The notes: generated by a model not told the origin, from the sequence alone. A DNA stretch of 32,114 nt from Alphaproteobacteria bacterium (GCA_016124315.1 WGNW01000054.1:1-32114); one strand, 5' to 3'; shown: positions 1 to 9,065, counted from the stretch's first letter. Numbers and translations: made by a program.

Positions 1-2
1 AC

Positions 3-1289
3 TACCAGGTGGACGTGGCGCTGGAGATCCCGCGCGAGGAGAACGTGGAGATCATCGGCAATTCCATCGCCGAGATCGCCCGGCGCGGCCGCGAGCCCAT
101 GCTCGACGCCGAGCACTTCTTCGACGGCTACAAGGCCAATCCGGACTACGCCATGCAGTGTCTGCATGCCGCCGCCGAGGCCGGCGCCCGGTGGATCGTG
201 CTGTGCGACACCAATGGCGGCACGCTGCCGCAGGAGATCGGCCGCATCGTCGCCGACGTGGTGAAGGAGATCCCAGGCGACCGGCTGGGCATCCACACCC
301 ACAACGACACGGAGAATGCCGTCGCCAACACGCTGGCGGCGATCAACGCCGGCGCCCGCCAGCTGCAGGGCACCATCAACGGCCTGGGCGAGCGCTGCGG
401 CAACGCCAACATGATGTCGCTGATCCCCACGCTGATGCTGAAGCCGGAATACGCGGACCGGTTCGAGACCGGCATCCCGGCGGAGAACCTGCGGCGGATC
501 ACCCACGTGTCGCGCACGCTGGACGAAATCCTCAACCGCACGCCCAACCGCTACCAGCCCTATGTCGGCGAGAACGCCTTCGCCCACAAGGGCGGCCTGC
601 ACGCCTCGGCGGTGGCGAAGGACCCGCATACCTACGAGCACGTGCAGCCGGAATCCGTGGGCAACGCCCGCAAGATCCTGGTGTCCAACCAGGCCGGCAA
701 GTCCAACATCATCCAGCGGCTGAACGAGCTGGGCCTCAACGTCCCGTCCAATCATCCGGGGATCGGCCGGCTGCTGGACGAGGTGAAGGAGGCGGAAGCC
801 CAGGGCCTGTCCTATGACGGCGCCGAGGCCAGCTTCGAGCTGATGGCGCGCCGCGCGCTGGGCCTGCTGCCCCGCTTCTTCAACACCCAGAGCTACCGGG
901 TGCTTGTGGAGCGGCGCTACAACGCCCAGGGCGAGCTGGTCACCGTGGCCGAGGCGACGGTGAAGGTGTCGGTGGACGGCGAGAAGCTGATCTCGGCGGG
1001 CGAGGGCAACGGCCCAGTCAACGCCCTCGACCAGGCGCTGCGCAAGGATCTGGGCCGCTATTCCTCCTACATCGAGGACATCCGGCTGATCGACTACAAG
1101 GTGCGCATCCTCAACACAAGGGGCACCGAGGCGACGACGCGGGTGCTGGTCGAGAGCGGCGATTCGAAGGGCAACCGCTGGTTCACCGTCGGCGTGTCGC
1201 CCAACATCGTCGACGCCTCCTATCAGGCGCTCAACGACAGCCTGGTCTACAAGCTGCTCAGCGACGGCGCGCCGCCCTCGGGCCGGTAG
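3..1289 (+). CDS. cimA: (R)-citramalate synthase, 5'-truncated by window edge
   Basis: Condenses pyruvate and acetyl-CoA to (R)-citramalate, the entry step of a threonine-independent isoleucine route. The open frame runs in from the left edge, so the true start lies outside; 428 residues are visible. An HMGL/LeuA-type TIM barrel is recognised by the metal-binding GIHTHNDTENAVANT and by GTINGLGERCGNANM, followed by HKGGLHASAV. The C-terminal ~130 residues (from about VSVDGEKLISAGEGNGPVNA) match the LeuA-type allosteric/dimerisation domain, which in this family usually mediates end-product feedback. The order of these motifs and the spacing to the regulatory domain fit the CimA subfamily (TIGR00977) better than LeuA or homocitrate synthase, though a close 2-isopropylmalate-synthase paralogue cannot be fully excluded. 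A perfect hairpin follows 51 bp after the stop. Confidence 0.9.
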   Translation, partial: YQVDVALEIPREENVEIIGNSIAEIARRGREPMLDAEHFFDGYKANPDYAMQCLHAAAEAGARWIVLCDTNGGTLPQEIGRIVADVVKEIPGDRLGIHTHNDTENAVANTLAAINAGARQLQGTINGLGERCGNANMMSLIPTLMLKPEYADRFETGIPAENLRRITHVSRTLDEILNRTPNRYQPYVGENAFAHKGGLHASAVAKDPHTYEHVQPESVGNARKILVSNQAGKSNIIQRLNELGLNVPSNHPGIGRLLDEVKEAEAQGLSYDGAEASFELMARRALGLLPRFFNTQSYRVLVERRYNAQGELVTVAEATVKVSVDGEKLISAGEGNGPVNALDQALRKDLGRYSSYIEDIRLIDYKVRILNTRGTEATTRVLVESGDSKGNRWFTVGVSPNIVDASYQALNDSLVYKLLSDGAPPSGR

Positions 1290-1340
1290 CCCCGCGGCCC
1301 GTGGCGCGCGAGCCGATCATGTTCCGGCCTTAGACCCTAA

Positions 1341-1373
1341 AGCGGCCTGCGTTCGCGAAGAACGCAGGCCGCT
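1341..1373 (+). terminator. hairpin terminator after cimA
   Basis: A 14-bp perfect stem (1341-1354 pairing with 1360-1373) with a 5-nt GCGAA loop lies 51 bp beyond the cimA stop. It is followed only by a short pyrimidine run ending in CTCTTT rather than a long T tract. It is the strongest simple hairpin near any operon end in this window and most likely ends cimA transcription. Confidence 0.7.
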
Positions 1374-1950
1374 CCAGCCCCCTCTTTAACGACGAGATGC
1401 AGCGGCTCCTCGGCTCCATGCCGCGGCTGCGCAACCTGCATTGCGCCGCAGCGACAGCCGCGCTTCCCGTCCGACAAATGTATACATATAGACATCTATT
1501 AGTAACAATTAAGATAGGCTGGAACCGCTTCCTGCGTGGTCGCCCTGGTCCCTGCCTGTCCGTCCGGCGGGCCAGTCTGATCGGGGTCTCCAGCACGCGG
1601 CACGGCCTGTTGCGTCGAGGTGCCGCGAGGGTGGCCGCAGGTTGGGGAGAGGATGCCACCACCGGCTCCATTATCATAAGTTAATTTCCTTTATGAAATC
1701 TGTACGCAACCTTTTGTCCCTGCAAACGGAAATATTTCGGCAATGAGGAATCCCCGACCGGAGAGCGGTGGGCGCTCGACGGGCCGGCCACGTCGCGCCG
1801 GATCCGGGCGACGGACCGCGCTGCGGTCGCCGACGCCTTCGAATTCCCGCGCCGAATCGGCCTCGGCCTCGCCGTTAAGGCGTCCATTTCCTGTGTGACG
1901 GGAAGATGTCGGTTCCTTGGGGTTGCGCGGGTTTGCTGTATATTGCACCC
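1374..1950. other. gene-poor gap with AT-rich palindromes
   Basis: No convincing gene lies between cimA and the GNAT gene. Two AT-rich islands stand out from the GC-rich surroundings. Positions 1476-1514 (31 of 39 bases A/T) hold the 10-bp palindrome ATGTATACAT (1478-1487) and ATAGA-CA-TCTAT (1488-1499). Positions about 1670-1740 hold ATTTC-N6-GAAAT (1684-1699) and GAAATATTTC (1729-1738). Short frames on both strands (plus 1397-1684, minus 1330-1677 and minus 1691-1948) have low-complexity Arg/Ala/Pro-rich products and are not called; the first minus frame runs through the cimA terminator hairpin. The islands could be regulatory sites or remnants of lost DNA. Confidence 0.5.
1917..1944 (+). 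promoter_or_regulatory. sigma-70-like promoter for the GNAT operon
   Basis: A -35-like TTGGGG (1917-1922), 16-bp spacer and -10-like TATATT (1939-1944) sit so that the expected transcription start falls at about 1951, which is the chosen ATG. There is no Shine-Dalgarno sequence before that ATG. This suggests a leaderless mRNA, but only by pattern. Confidence 0.4.
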
Positions 1951-2520
1951 ATGATCCGCATCAGACCGCACAGAGAGGCCGATCCGGCCGCCGTGGAAGC
2001 CCTGCTCGACCGTTCCTTCGGTGCCGACCGGCATCGCAAGACGGCGTACCGGCTGCGCGAGGGCGTCGCGCCGCTCGACGAACTGAGCTTCGCGGCGTTC
2101 GACAATGGCGAGCTGCGGGGCAGCCTGCAGTTCTGGCCGGTGCGGGTGCGCCCGCTGCAGGGCGGCGGGGCGCCGGTGGACGCGCTGCTGCTCGGCCCGC
2201 TTGCCGTCGACCCGGCCTTCGCGGGCCACGGCATCGGCATGGGGCTGATGCGCGTCGGCCTGCGCCGCGCCCGCCTGCTGGGACACCGGCTGGTGATCCT
2301 GGTGGGCGATCTGCCCTACTACAGCCGCGTCGGCTTCCGGCGCGAGGGCGCGGAGGGGCTGCGCATGCCCGGGCCGGTCGATCCGGACCGGCTGCTGGTG
2401 CACGAACTGGCGCCCGGCGCCGCCGAGGGCCTCGAGGGACTGATTGAAAAGCCCGAGGGTCAGGCCACATTGAAGGTCACCGAGACGGACCTGGACAACC
2501 GGCGGGAAACCCTATCGTGA
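1951..2520 (+). CDS. GNAT family N-acetyltransferase
   Basis: Predicted acetyl-CoA-dependent N-acetyltransferase of the YhbS-like type (COG3153); the acceptor substrate is unknown. The 189-residue product begins MIRIRPHREADPAAVEALL, the usual beta1-alpha1 of the GNAT fold. It carries LLLGPLAVDPAFAGHGIGMG at about residues 75-95 (acetyl-CoA pyrophosphate-binding motif A) and the conserved DLPYYSRVGF near residue 120. An upstream in-frame ATG at 1906 would add 15 residues that do not belong to the fold, so 1951 is preferred; it has no visible ribosome-binding site but lies just where transcription from the promoter at 1917-1944 would begin. The stop overlaps the GTG start of the next gene, making this the first gene of a four-gene overlapping operon. 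Confidence 0.85.
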   Translation: MIRIRPHREADPAAVEALLDRSFGADRHRKTAYRLREGVAPLDELSFAAFDNGELRGSLQFWPVRVRPLQGGGAPVDALLLGPLAVDPAFAGHGIGMGLMRVGLRRARLLGHRLVILVGDLPYYSRVGFRREGAEGLRMPGPVDPDRLLVHELAPGAAEGLEGLIEKPEGQATLKVTETDLDNRRETLS

Positions 2521-3098
2521 GCGACGACACCCGGACCCAGCCCAACCTGGCGTCGATCATGGCGCGGCTGCAGGACAAGAAGCTGCCGCCCGTGCACAAG
2601 TGGAATCCGGACTTCTGCGGCGACATCGACATGCGCATCGCCCGCGACGGGACGTGGTACTACATGGGCTCGCCGATCGGCCGGAAGCCCATGGTCAAGC
2701 TGTTCTCCACGGTGATCCGGCGCGACGGCGACCAGTTCTTTCTGGTCACGCCGGTCGAGAAGCTGGGCATCACCGTGGAAGACGCGCCCTTCGTCGCCGT
2801 GGAGGCCGACACCTACAAGGACGGCCGGGGCCAGGCCGTGGTGTTCCGCACCAACGTGGACGACGAGGTGATCGCCGACGCCGACCATCCCATCCGTGTG
2901 GACATCGATCCGGAGACCGAGGAGCCGTCGCCCTACGTGCTGGTGCGCGACAACCTCTGGGCGCTGATCGCCCGGCCGGTGTTCTATCGGCTGGTGGACG
3001 CCTGCGAGGAGCGCCAGGTCGACGGCCGAACCGTGCTCGGCCTGACGAGCCGGGGAGAATTCTTCGTCATCGGCCGGGTCGATCCGGTCGGCGCATGA
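2517..3098 (+). CDS. DUF1285 family protein
   Basis: A 193-residue cytosolic protein of the DUF1285 family, whose biochemical role is not established. Recognisable family segments are the N-terminal HKWNPDFCGDIDMRIARDG, followed by TWYYMGSPIGRKPMVKLFS and ITVEDAPFVAVE. No signal peptide or membrane span is present. It starts with GTG at 2517, overlapping the previous stop by 4 bp, and its own stop overlaps the Nudix gene by ATGA. Tight coupling with nudL and cca suggests it is co-translated with them. Any link to nucleotide or RNA metabolism is inference from context only. Confidence 0.85.
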   Translation: MSDDTRTQPNLASIMARLQDKKLPPVHKWNPDFCGDIDMRIARDGTWYYMGSPIGRKPMVKLFSTVIRRDGDQFFLVTPVEKLGITVEDAPFVAVEADTYKDGRGQAVVFRTNVDDEVIADADHPIRVDIDPETEEPSPYVLVRDNLWALIARPVFYRLVDACEERQVDGRTVLGLTSRGEFFVIGRVDPVGA

Positions 3099-3715
3099 AC
3101 GCCCGCGCGCTGCTGCACGGCCGGCTGCCCGAGGTGCCCGCCGAGCCGGCGGTCCGGGCGTCTGCCGGAGATTACGCGCTCAATCCGGAAATCCGCGCCG
3201 CGTTGCCGCCGGACCGGGTGTTGCGGCCGGCCGCCGTGCTCGTGCCCATCGTCGAGCACGTTTCCGGCCCCACGGTGCTGCTCACCACCCGCACCGACCA
3301 TCTCAGCCACCACGCCGGGCAGGTCAGCTTCCCGGGGGGGCGGGTCGACGAGGAGGACTCCGGGCCGGTGGACACGGCGCTGCGCGAGACCGAGGAGGAG
3401 ATCGGCCTGCACCGCTCGTTCGTCGAGGTGGTGGGCGCGCTCGACGTCTACGAGACCGGCACCGGCTTCTCGATCACGCCCGTGGTCGGGCTGGTCCGTC
3501 CGGGCTTCGCGCTGACCCTGCAGGCCGACGAGGTGGCCAACGTGTTCGAGGTGCCGCTGGACTTCTTCCTCGAGCCGGCCAATCACCAGCGCGAAAGCCG
3601 CGTATGGCGCGGCAGCCTGAGGCACTATTATGTGATGCCCTACGACGGCCATCACATCTGGGGGGCGACGGCGGGCATGCTGGTCAACCTGTACGAAAAG
3701 CTGAAGGACCGATGA
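3095..3715 (+). CDS. NudL-type CoA pyrophosphatase (Nudix hydrolase)
   Basis: Predicted to hydrolyse coenzyme A or its derivatives to 3',5'-ADP and phosphopantetheine. The 206-residue product has the combined CoA-Nudix/UPF0035 signature: LSHHAGQVSFPGGRVDEED (about residues 70-88) running directly into ALRETEEEIGL (95-105), whose acidic residues bind the divalent metal. A longer open frame extends upstream to 2600 but would overlap DUF1285 almost completely. The ATG at 3095, overlapping the previous stop as ATGA, gives the normal family N terminus. Its stop again overlaps the cca start. Substrate choice within Nudix enzymes is hard to call from sequence, but this signature is specific for the CoA group. 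Confidence 0.88.
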   Translation: MNARALLHGRLPEVPAEPAVRASAGDYALNPEIRAALPPDRVLRPAAVLVPIVEHVSGPTVLLTTRTDHLSHHAGQVSFPGGRVDEEDSGPVDTALRETEEEIGLHRSFVEVVGALDVYETGTGFSITPVVGLVRPGFALTLQADEVANVFEVPLDFFLEPANHQRESRVWRGSLRHYYVMPYDGHHIWGATAGMLVNLYEKLKDR

Positions 3716-4914
3716 ATCCGACCGGAACCGTCATCGACCAGCCCTGGCTGACGGCGGACGGGGCTGCCGAGGTGATGCGGGCGCTCCGGGCCGAGGGGGG
3801 CACCGCCCGCTTCGTCGGCGGCTGCGTGCGCGACGCGCTGCTTGGGCGCGCGGTGCGCGACATCGATGTCGCCACCGATTGTCCGCCGCAGACGGTGATC
3901 CGCCTGCTGCAAGCGGCCGGGCTGAAGGCGGTTCCCACCGGCATCGACCATGGCACGGTCACAGCCATCGCTTGCGGCCATCCCTACGAGGTGACGACGC
4001 TCAGGCTCGACGTGGAGACCGACGGGCGGCGGGCCGTCGTCGCCTTCACCGACAGCTGGCTGGAGGACGCCCGGCGGCGCGACTTCACGTTCAACGCGCT
4101 CTACGCCGATCCCGATGGCGCGGTCTACGACCCGACGGACGGCCTGGCCGATCTGAAGGCGGGCCGGGTGCGCTTCATCGGCGATCCCTACCGGCGAATC
4201 GAGGAGGACGCGCTGCGCATCCTGCGCTTCTTCCGCTTCCATGCCTGGTTCGGCCGCGGGACGCTGGACGCCGCCGGGCTGGAAGCGTGCGGCGCCCGGC
4301 GGGAGGACCTGGACCGGCTGTCCGTCGAGCGGGTGCGCGCCGAGATGCTGCGGCTGCTCGAAGCGCCGTCGCCGATGGCGGCGCTGCGGGCCATGGCCGG
4401 CGCCGGCGTGCTGGCCCGGGTGCTGCCCGAGGGCACCGCGATGGCCTGCCTGGAGCGGCTGGTGGCACTCGGTCCGGAAGACCCGCTGCTGCGGCTCGCC
4501 GCGCTCACCTGCCGCCGTCACGACGTGTTGAGCGGCCTGGCGCTGCGCTGGAAGCTGTCCCTCCGGGACAGGACGCGGTTGCGTGCCATGGCGTCGGGCG
4601 AGGCGGCGGTCCCCGCCGACCTGCTGGAGACGGACGCGCGTTCGCAAATCTACTGGCTCGGCGCCGAGCGCTTCCGCGACCTGGCGCTGCTCGACTGGGC
4701 CTGCGACGGGCATGACCGCAGCCGTCTCGTAGCCCTGGCCGAGCGGTGGCAGGCGCCGTCGTTTCCGGTCAAGGGCGCCGACATCGTCGGCAGCGGCATC
4801 CCCCAGGGCCAGCGGGTCGGCGCCGCCCTCAGGGCGCTGGAGCGGCAGTGGGTGGAGGAGGGGTTCGAGCCCAGCCGCGCCGAGCTGCTCGCCCGGCTGG
4901 ATTCATTGGAGTAG
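3712..4914 (+). CDS. cca: CCA tRNA nucleotidyltransferase
   Basis: Adds or repairs the 3'-terminal CCA of tRNAs using CTP and ATP. The 400-residue product is a class II nucleotidyltransferase. RFVGGCVRDALLG (about 28-40) and RDIDVATD (44-51) supply the metal-binding DxD, EDARRRDFTFNALY (about 114-127) is the family motif, and ADLKAGRVRFIGDPYRRIEEDALRILRFFRF (split here for reference: GRVRFIGDP then RRIEEDALRILR) forms the nucleotide-selecting neck. The helical tRNA-binding C terminus follows. The start at 3712 overlaps the Nudix stop; an upstream frame beginning at 3604 is rejected because it lies inside the Nudix gene. Poly(A) polymerase PcnB is the main alternative, but the size and alphaproteobacterial context favour Cca. 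It is the last gene of the operon, 12 bp from convergent hemF. Confidence 0.92.
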   Translation: MNPTGTVIDQPWLTADGAAEVMRALRAEGGTARFVGGCVRDALLGRAVRDIDVATDCPPQTVIRLLQAAGLKAVPTGIDHGTVTAIACGHPYEVTTLRLDVETDGRRAVVAFTDSWLEDARRRDFTFNALYADPDGAVYDPTDGLADLKAGRVRFIGDPYRRIEEDALRILRFFRFHAWFGRGTLDAAGLEACGARREDLDRLSVERVRAEMLRLLEAPSPMAALRAMAGAGVLARVLPEGTAMACLERLVALGPEDPLLRLAALTCRRHDVLSGLALRWKLSLRDRTRLRAMASGEAAVPADLLETDARSQIYWLGAERFRDLALLDWACDGHDRSRLVALAERWQAPSFPVKGADIVGSGIPQGQRVGAALRALERQWVEEGFEPSRAELLARLDSLE

Positions 4915-4926
4915 CCGACCGCCGGC

Positions 4927-5778
4927 TCACGGCCATTTCACCTCGGGCGGCAGCGACATCAGGATGGCTTCGACGTTGCCGCCGGTCTTCAGCCCGAAGG
5001 CGGTGCCCCGGTCGTAGACCAGGTTGAACTCCACGTAGCGGCCGCGCCGGACGAGCTGGTGCTCGCGCTCGGCCGCGGTCCATTCGTCGTTCATGTGGCG
5101 CCGGACGATCCCCGGATACACCTCCAGGAAGGCGCGCCCTACGTCCTGGGTGAAGGCGAAGTCGGCGTCCCAGTCGCCGCTGTTGAGCGAGTCGTAGAAG
5201 ATGCCGCCGACGCCGCGGGGCTCGTTGCGGTGCTTGATGAAGAAATACTCGTCGCACCACTGCTTGAAGCGCGGGTAGTAGCTGTCGTCGTGGCGGTCGC
5301 AGGCCTGCCGGAGGGCGCGGTGGAACTCGGCGGTATCGGTGTCGTCCGGATACATCGGCGTCAGGTCGGCGCCGCCGCCGAACCAGCCCCTGGTGGTCAC
5401 GATGTGCCGGGTGTTCATGTGCACGGCCGGCACCAGCGGCGACTGCATGTGGGCGACCAGCGAGATGCCGCTGGCCCAGAAGCGCGGGTCCTCCTCGGCG
5501 CCGGCGATGCTCCTGGCGAAATCGGGCGAGAACTCGCCGTGGACGGTGGAGATGTTGACGCCCACCTTCTCGAACACGCGGCCGTGCATGACCGACATGA
5601 CGCCGCCGCCGCCGCCGGGACGCTGCCAGTGGGTCTGCTCGAAGCGGCCGGCGCGGCGGTTGGACAACGGGCCGCGCAGCTCGTCCTCCAGCATCTCGAA
5701 TGCGGCGCAGATGCGGTCGCGCAGGCTGTGGAACCAGATCTGCGCCATGGCCTTGTGCTGTTCCGATACGTAGCTCAT
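4927..5778 (-). CDS. hemF: oxygen-dependent coproporphyrinogen III oxidase
   Basis: Oxidatively decarboxylates coproporphyrinogen III to protoporphyrinogen IX in haem synthesis, using O2. The 283-residue product starts [20 protein letters not shown] and contains the family signature [17 protein letters not shown], along with [14 protein letters not shown] and [15 protein letters not shown]. It ends with [17 protein letters not shown], as full-length HemF does. The ATG at 5778 overlaps the trmL stop (ATGA), so the two are translationally coupled. Supply of haem fits the neighbouring bc1 genes on the other strand. Presence of HemF indicates an aerobic or facultative lifestyle; an anaerobic HemN may also exist elsewhere. 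Confidence 0.96.
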   Translation of the reverse strand: MSYVSEQHKAMAQIWFHSLRDRICAAFEMLEDELRGPLSNRRAGRFEQTHWQRPGGGGGVMSVMHGRVFEKVGVNISTVHGEFSPDFARSIAGAEEDPRFWASGISLVAHMQSPLVPAVHMNTRHIVTTRGWFGGGADLTPMYPDDTDTAEFHRALRQACDRHDDSYYPRFKQWCDEYFFIKHRNEPRGVGGIFYDSLNSGDWDADFAFTQDVGRAFLEVYPGIVRRHMNDEWTAAEREHQLVRRGRYVEFNLVYDRGTAFGLKTGGNVEAILMSLPPEVKWP

Positions 5779-6239
5779 GGGTTTTCGCACCTCTCCGGAA
5801 ATCCGTCGGTCTGGCGGAGCGCCTCGCCCAGCACCATGGCGGCCGCCACCGCCACGTTGAGGGAGCGCAGCCCGGCCGCCATGGGAATGCGGACGCGGGC
5901 TTCGGCGCGGTCGTGCACCTCGCCGGGCACGCCTGCGGACTCGCGGCCCAGCAGCAGCACGTCGCCCGGGGAGAAGCCGAACGCCGTGTAGCACTGCGGG
6001 GCATGCGTCGTCAGCAGTACCAGCCTGCCCGGTCCCGCGGCGAGGAACCGGTCCCAGCTGCCGTGGACGGTCACCCGGGCCTGGCCGGCATAGTCCATTC
6101 CCGCGCGCCGCAAGGCGCGCTCTCCCATGGGAAAGCCGCAGGGTTCGACGATGTCCACGGCGACGTCCAGGCAGGCCGCAAGCCGCAAAAGGGTGCCGAC
6201 GTTCGGCGGTATGTCGGGTTGGTAGAGTGCCAGCCGCAT
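5775..6239 (-). CDS. trmL: tRNA (cytidine(34)-2'-O)-methyltransferase
   Basis: A small SPOUT methyltransferase that 2'-O-methylates the wobble nucleotide (C34/cmnm5U34) of tRNALeu isoacceptors. The 154 residues match the minimal TrmL length. The start [21 protein letters not shown] corresponds to motif 1; [12 protein letters not shown] (about 109-120) and [20 protein letters not shown] (about 129-148) form the SAM-binding trefoil knot. Longer upstream starts run into the petA promoter region and are not needed. The gene is divergent from petABC across a 174-bp gap and is coupled to hemF by a 4-bp overlap. Confidence 0.92.
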   Translation of the reverse strand: MRLALYQPDIPPNVGTLLRLAACLDVAVDIVEPCGFPMGERALRRAGMDYAGQARVTVHGSWDRFLAAGPGRLVLLTTHAPQCYTAFGFSPGDVLLLGRESAGVPGEVHDRAEARVRIPMAAGLRSLNVAVAAAMVLGEALRQTDGFPERCENP

Positions 6240-6413
6240 GGCGCGACGGTGGGCGCATTGTGGTGATGCGTCAAGTCGGCGAGCGGGCGTTCGCAGGCGC
6301 ACAGATTTGCAAGCATCCTGACTGGACAAGCGGAGCTTAAGGTGCCAAAACACGGCTGCCACACGAGGGGCGACGAGGCTCCTCACAAAAAGAAGCAGAA
6401 CGGGTGGGTGTGA

Positions 6414-6971
6414 ATGTCCACGACAGATTCCCATATCGAACCACACGGTGAAGGCGTCAGACGGCGGGATTTCCTGTTCGTCGCCGCCGGGGGCTTCGGC
6501 GTCGTTGCCGCCGCGATCGCCGCGTGGCCGCTGATCGACAACCTGAATCCCTCCGCCGACGTGCTCGCGCTTTCCTCGGTCGAGGTCGACCTCTCCAAGA
6601 TGCAGGTCGGACAGCGCATCAGCGTGAAGTGGCGCGGCAAGCCGGTGTTCGTCAGCCGCCGCACCGACAAGGAGATCGCCGAGGCCAAGGCCGTGGACAT
6701 CAGCACGCTGCGCGATCCGGAGACGGACGCGGAGCGGACGAAGAAGGGCCACGAGCAGTGGCTCATCGTCATCGGCGTCTGCACCCATCTCGGCTGCATC
6801 CCGCTCGGCACCAAAGAGGGTGACAACCGAGGCGAATTCGGTGGCTGGTTCTGCCCCTGCCACGGGTCGCAGTACGACACCGCAGGCCGGATCCGCAAAG
6901 GACCGGCACCCAAGAACCTGTTCCTTCCGGACTACAAGTTCTTGAACGATACCCGTATTCGCATCGGCTAA
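6414..6971 (+). CDS. petA: ubiquinol-cytochrome c reductase Rieske iron-sulfur subunit
   Basis: Rieske 2Fe-2S subunit of the cytochrome bc1 complex, taking the first electron from ubiquinol at the Qo site. The 185-residue protein has an N-terminal twin-arginine-like RRRDFLF (about residues 16-22) followed by a single hydrophobic membrane anchor (about 23-40), as expected for Tat-exported Rieske proteins. Cluster ligands are in GVCTHLGC (C123, H125, and disulfide C128) and CPCHGS (C147 disulfide, C149? and H150 ligands by family numbering). A GC-rich leader with GGGTGGGTGT before the ATG may serve as ribosome-binding site. It is the first gene of petABC; petB follows after 13 bp. Confidence 0.96.
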   Translation: MSTTDSHIEPHGEGVRRRDFLFVAAGGFGVVAAAIAAWPLIDNLNPSADVLALSSVEVDLSKMQVGQRISVKWRGKPVFVSRRTDKEIAEAKAVDISTLRDPETDAERTKKGHEQWLIVIGVCTHLGCIPLGTKEGDNRGEFGGWFCPCHGSQYDTAGRIRKGPAPKNLFLPDYKFLNDTRIRIG

Positions 6972-6984
6972 AGAGGGAAGGCCA

Positions 6985-8208
6985 ATGCATCCATCACGTC
7001 CCTTCGAGCCGAAAAACGGCTTCATCAAGTGGTTCGACCGCCAGCTGCCGCTCTTCACGGTCATGCATGGCTCTCTGGTCGCTTACCCGACACCGAAGAA
7101 TCTGAACTACTGGTGGAGCTTCGGCTCGCTGGCCGGCTTCATGCTGGGCGTCCAGATCATCACCGGCATCATCCTGGCGATGCACTACACGCCCAACGTC
7201 GACATGGCGTTCGGCTCGGTCGAGCACATCATGCGCGACGTCAACTACGGTTGGCTGCTGCGCTACGTGCACGCCAACGGCGCGTCGTTCTTCTTCATCG
7301 TGGTCTACATCCACATCTTCCGCGGCCTGTTCTACGGTTCCTACAAGGCGCCGCGCGAACTGCTGTGGATGCTCGGCCTGGTCATCCTGATCCTGATGAT
7401 GGCCACCGCCTTCATGGGCTACGTGCTGCCCTGGGGCCAGATGAGCTTCTGGGGTGCCACGGTGATCACCAACCTGTTCAGCGCCATCCCGCTGGTGGGC
7501 AACGACATCGTCACGCTGCTCTGGGGCGGTTTCGCGGTCGATAACCCGACCCTGAACCGGTTCTTCAGCCTGCACTATCTGCTGCCGTTCGTGATCGCCG
7601 CCGTCGCGTTCCTGCACATCTGGGCGCTGCACATTCCGGGTTCCAACAACCCGCTCGGCATCGACGTCAAGGGGCCGCAGGACCAGATCGACTTCCACCC
7701 GTACCACACGGCGAAGGATCTGTTCATGATCTCGGCCCTGATGGTGATCTTCTTCGGCGTCGTCTGCTTCGCGCCCAACTATCTGGGCCATCCGGACAAC
7801 TACATCCCCGCCGATCCGCTGGTCACGCCGCCGCACATCGTGCCGGAATGGTACTTCCTGCCGTTCTACGCGATCCTGCGCTCGATCCCGGACAAGCTGC
7901 TGGGCGTGCTGGCCATGTTCTCGGCGATCATCGTGCTGTTCCTGCTGCCCTGGCTCGACAGCCACAAGGTCCGCTCCGGCGCCTTCCGCCCGATCTTCAA
8001 GCAGTTCTTCGTGCTGCTGGTGATCGACGTGATCGTGCTGGGCGTCGTCGGCGCCAACCCGCCGGAGGGCTCCTGGCTGATCATCGGCCGTTTGGCGACC
8101 GCCTACTACTTCCTCCACTTCCTGGTCGTCCTCCCCGTGCTGAGCCGGGTGGAGAAGGCGCGACCGCTGCCCGAGAGCATCTCTCAGGCAGTGCTGGCCA
8201 AACACTGA
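6985..8208 (+). CDS. petB: ubiquinol-cytochrome c reductase cytochrome b
   Basis: Membrane core of the bc1 complex, carrying hemes bL and bH and both quinone sites. The 407-residue product has about eight transmembrane helices. Haem-ligand helices are recognisable at [19 protein letters not shown] and at [20 protein letters not shown]. The Qo-site motif PEWY lies in [20 protein letters not shown] (about residues 284-303), and [19 protein letters not shown] is the conserved cd-loop region. AGAGGGAAGG gives a clear ribosome-binding site in the 13-bp gap after petA. Length is that of a proteobacterial cytochrome b that is not fused to c1. Confidence 0.97.
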   Translation: MHPSRPFEPKNGFIKWFDRQLPLFTVMHGSLVAYPTPKNLNYWWSFGSLAGFMLGVQIITGIILAMHYTPNVDMAFGSVEHIMRDVNYGWLLRYVHANGASFFFIVVYIHIFRGLFYGSYKAPRELLWMLGLVILILMMATAFMGYVLPWGQMSFWGATVITNLFSAIPLVGNDIVTLLWGGFAVDNPTLNRFFSLHYLLPFVIAAVAFLHIWALHIPGSNNPLGIDVKGPQDQIDFHPYHTAKDLFMISALMVIFFGVVCFAPNYLGHPDNYIPADPLVTPPHIVPEWYFLPFYAILRSIPDKLLGVLAMFSAIIVLFLLPWLDSHKVRSGAFRPIFKQFFVLLVIDVIVLGVVGANPPEGSWLIIGRLATAYYFLHFLVVLPVLSRVEKARPLPESISQAVLAKH

Positions 8209-8225
8209 GCGGTAGGGAGACGGCA

Positions 8226-9035
8226 ATGAAGAACAAGAAAATCGTCGCCGGCCTCGCCTTGGTCGCCGGCCTGTCGCTGCCCGCGCTGGCGCTGGCGTCG
8301 ACCGACGCCGAAGAGCCCATGCAGCCGCCAGGCGGCTGGCCGCAGGACGGCATCATCGGCGCCCACTTCGATCGACAGGCGGCGCAGCGCGGCTTCCAAG
8401 TGTACAAGGAAGTCTGCCACAACTGCCATTCGCTGAAATACGTGGCGTTCCGCAATCTGGAAGACCTGGGCTTCAACGAAGCCGAGGTGAAGGCCATCGC
8501 CGCGGGGTTCATGGTCCAGGGCGAGCCGGATTCGGATACGGGCGAGGTCAAGGATCGTCCTGGCAAGCCGTTCGATCACATTCCGTCGCCGTTCCCCAAT
8601 CCCGAGGCCGCCGCCGCTTCCAACAACGGCGCCGTGCCGCCCGACCTGTCGCTGATGGCCAAGGCGCGCGAAGGCGGCCCGAGCCACATCTACTCGGTGC
8701 TCCAGGGCTACAAGACCCCGACCGCGGAAGAACTCAAGGAGCTGCCCGGCGGCAAGGTGCCCGAAGGATCGTACTACAACCCGTACAAGGCCGGTCACGT
8801 GATCGCCATGCCGCCGCCCCTGTCCGACGGGCTGGTGCAGTACGGCGATGGGCAGCCGCAGCCCACCGTCCAGCAGATGGCCTACGACGTCTCGACCTTC
8901 CTGGCCTGGGCCGCCGAGCCCAAGCTGGAGCAGCGCAAGCGGATGGGCTTCTTCTACGAGATCCTGCTGCTGATCGTCTGCGGGTTGCTTTTCGCCAGCT
9001 ACAAACGCATCTCTAAGCGGGTGCTTGGCCACTAG
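8226..9035 (+). CDS. petC: ubiquinol-cytochrome c reductase cytochrome c1
   Basis: Periplasm-facing c-type cytochrome of the bc1 complex that passes electrons to soluble or membrane cytochrome c. The 269-residue product has a Sec signal peptide ending near ALALAS (about residue 25). One CxxCH haem site is present, CHNCH (C64, C67, H68), and GHVIAMPPPLSDGLVQY supplies the distal Met (about M195). A C-terminal anchor FFYEILLLIVCGLLFASYK is followed by positive residues in the cytoplasm. The chosen ATG at 8226 lies 17 bp after petB and behind GGTAGGGAGA. A longer frame from 7848 only overlaps petB. Confidence 0.96.
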   Translation: MKNKKIVAGLALVAGLSLPALALASTDAEEPMQPPGGWPQDGIIGAHFDRQAAQRGFQVYKEVCHNCHSLKYVAFRNLEDLGFNEAEVKAIAAGFMVQGEPDSDTGEVKDRPGKPFDHIPSPFPNPEAAAASNNGAVPPDLSLMAKAREGGPSHIYSVLQGYKTPTAEELKELPGGKVPEGSYYNPYKAGHVIAMPPPLSDGLVQYGDGQPQPTVQQMAYDVSTFLAWAAEPKLEQRKRMGFFYEILLLIVCGLLFASYKRISKRVLGH

Positions 9036-9065
9036 GGCCGCCCCGTTTCCGGGAGACGCTGGACT

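Noticed and set aside
1330-1684. Frames on both strands in the cimA-GNAT gap (about 95-115 residues)
   Set aside because: Arg/Ala/Pro-rich, no domain, and the minus-strand frame runs through the cimA terminator hairpin. An AAAGGA before its ATG is the only support.
1691-1948. Minus-strand 85-residue frame before the GNAT gene
   Set aside because: No recognisable domain and its start overlaps the GNAT promoter; composition is that of GC-rich random frame.
4861-4890. GGTTCGAGCCC resembling a tRNA T-arm
   Set aside because: Lies inside the cca coding region and has no acceptor stem or anticodon arm around it.
5059-5991. Long plus-strand frame opposite hemF and trmL
   Set aside because: Antisense shadow of two clearly identified genes; repetitive Ala/Val/Gly composition.
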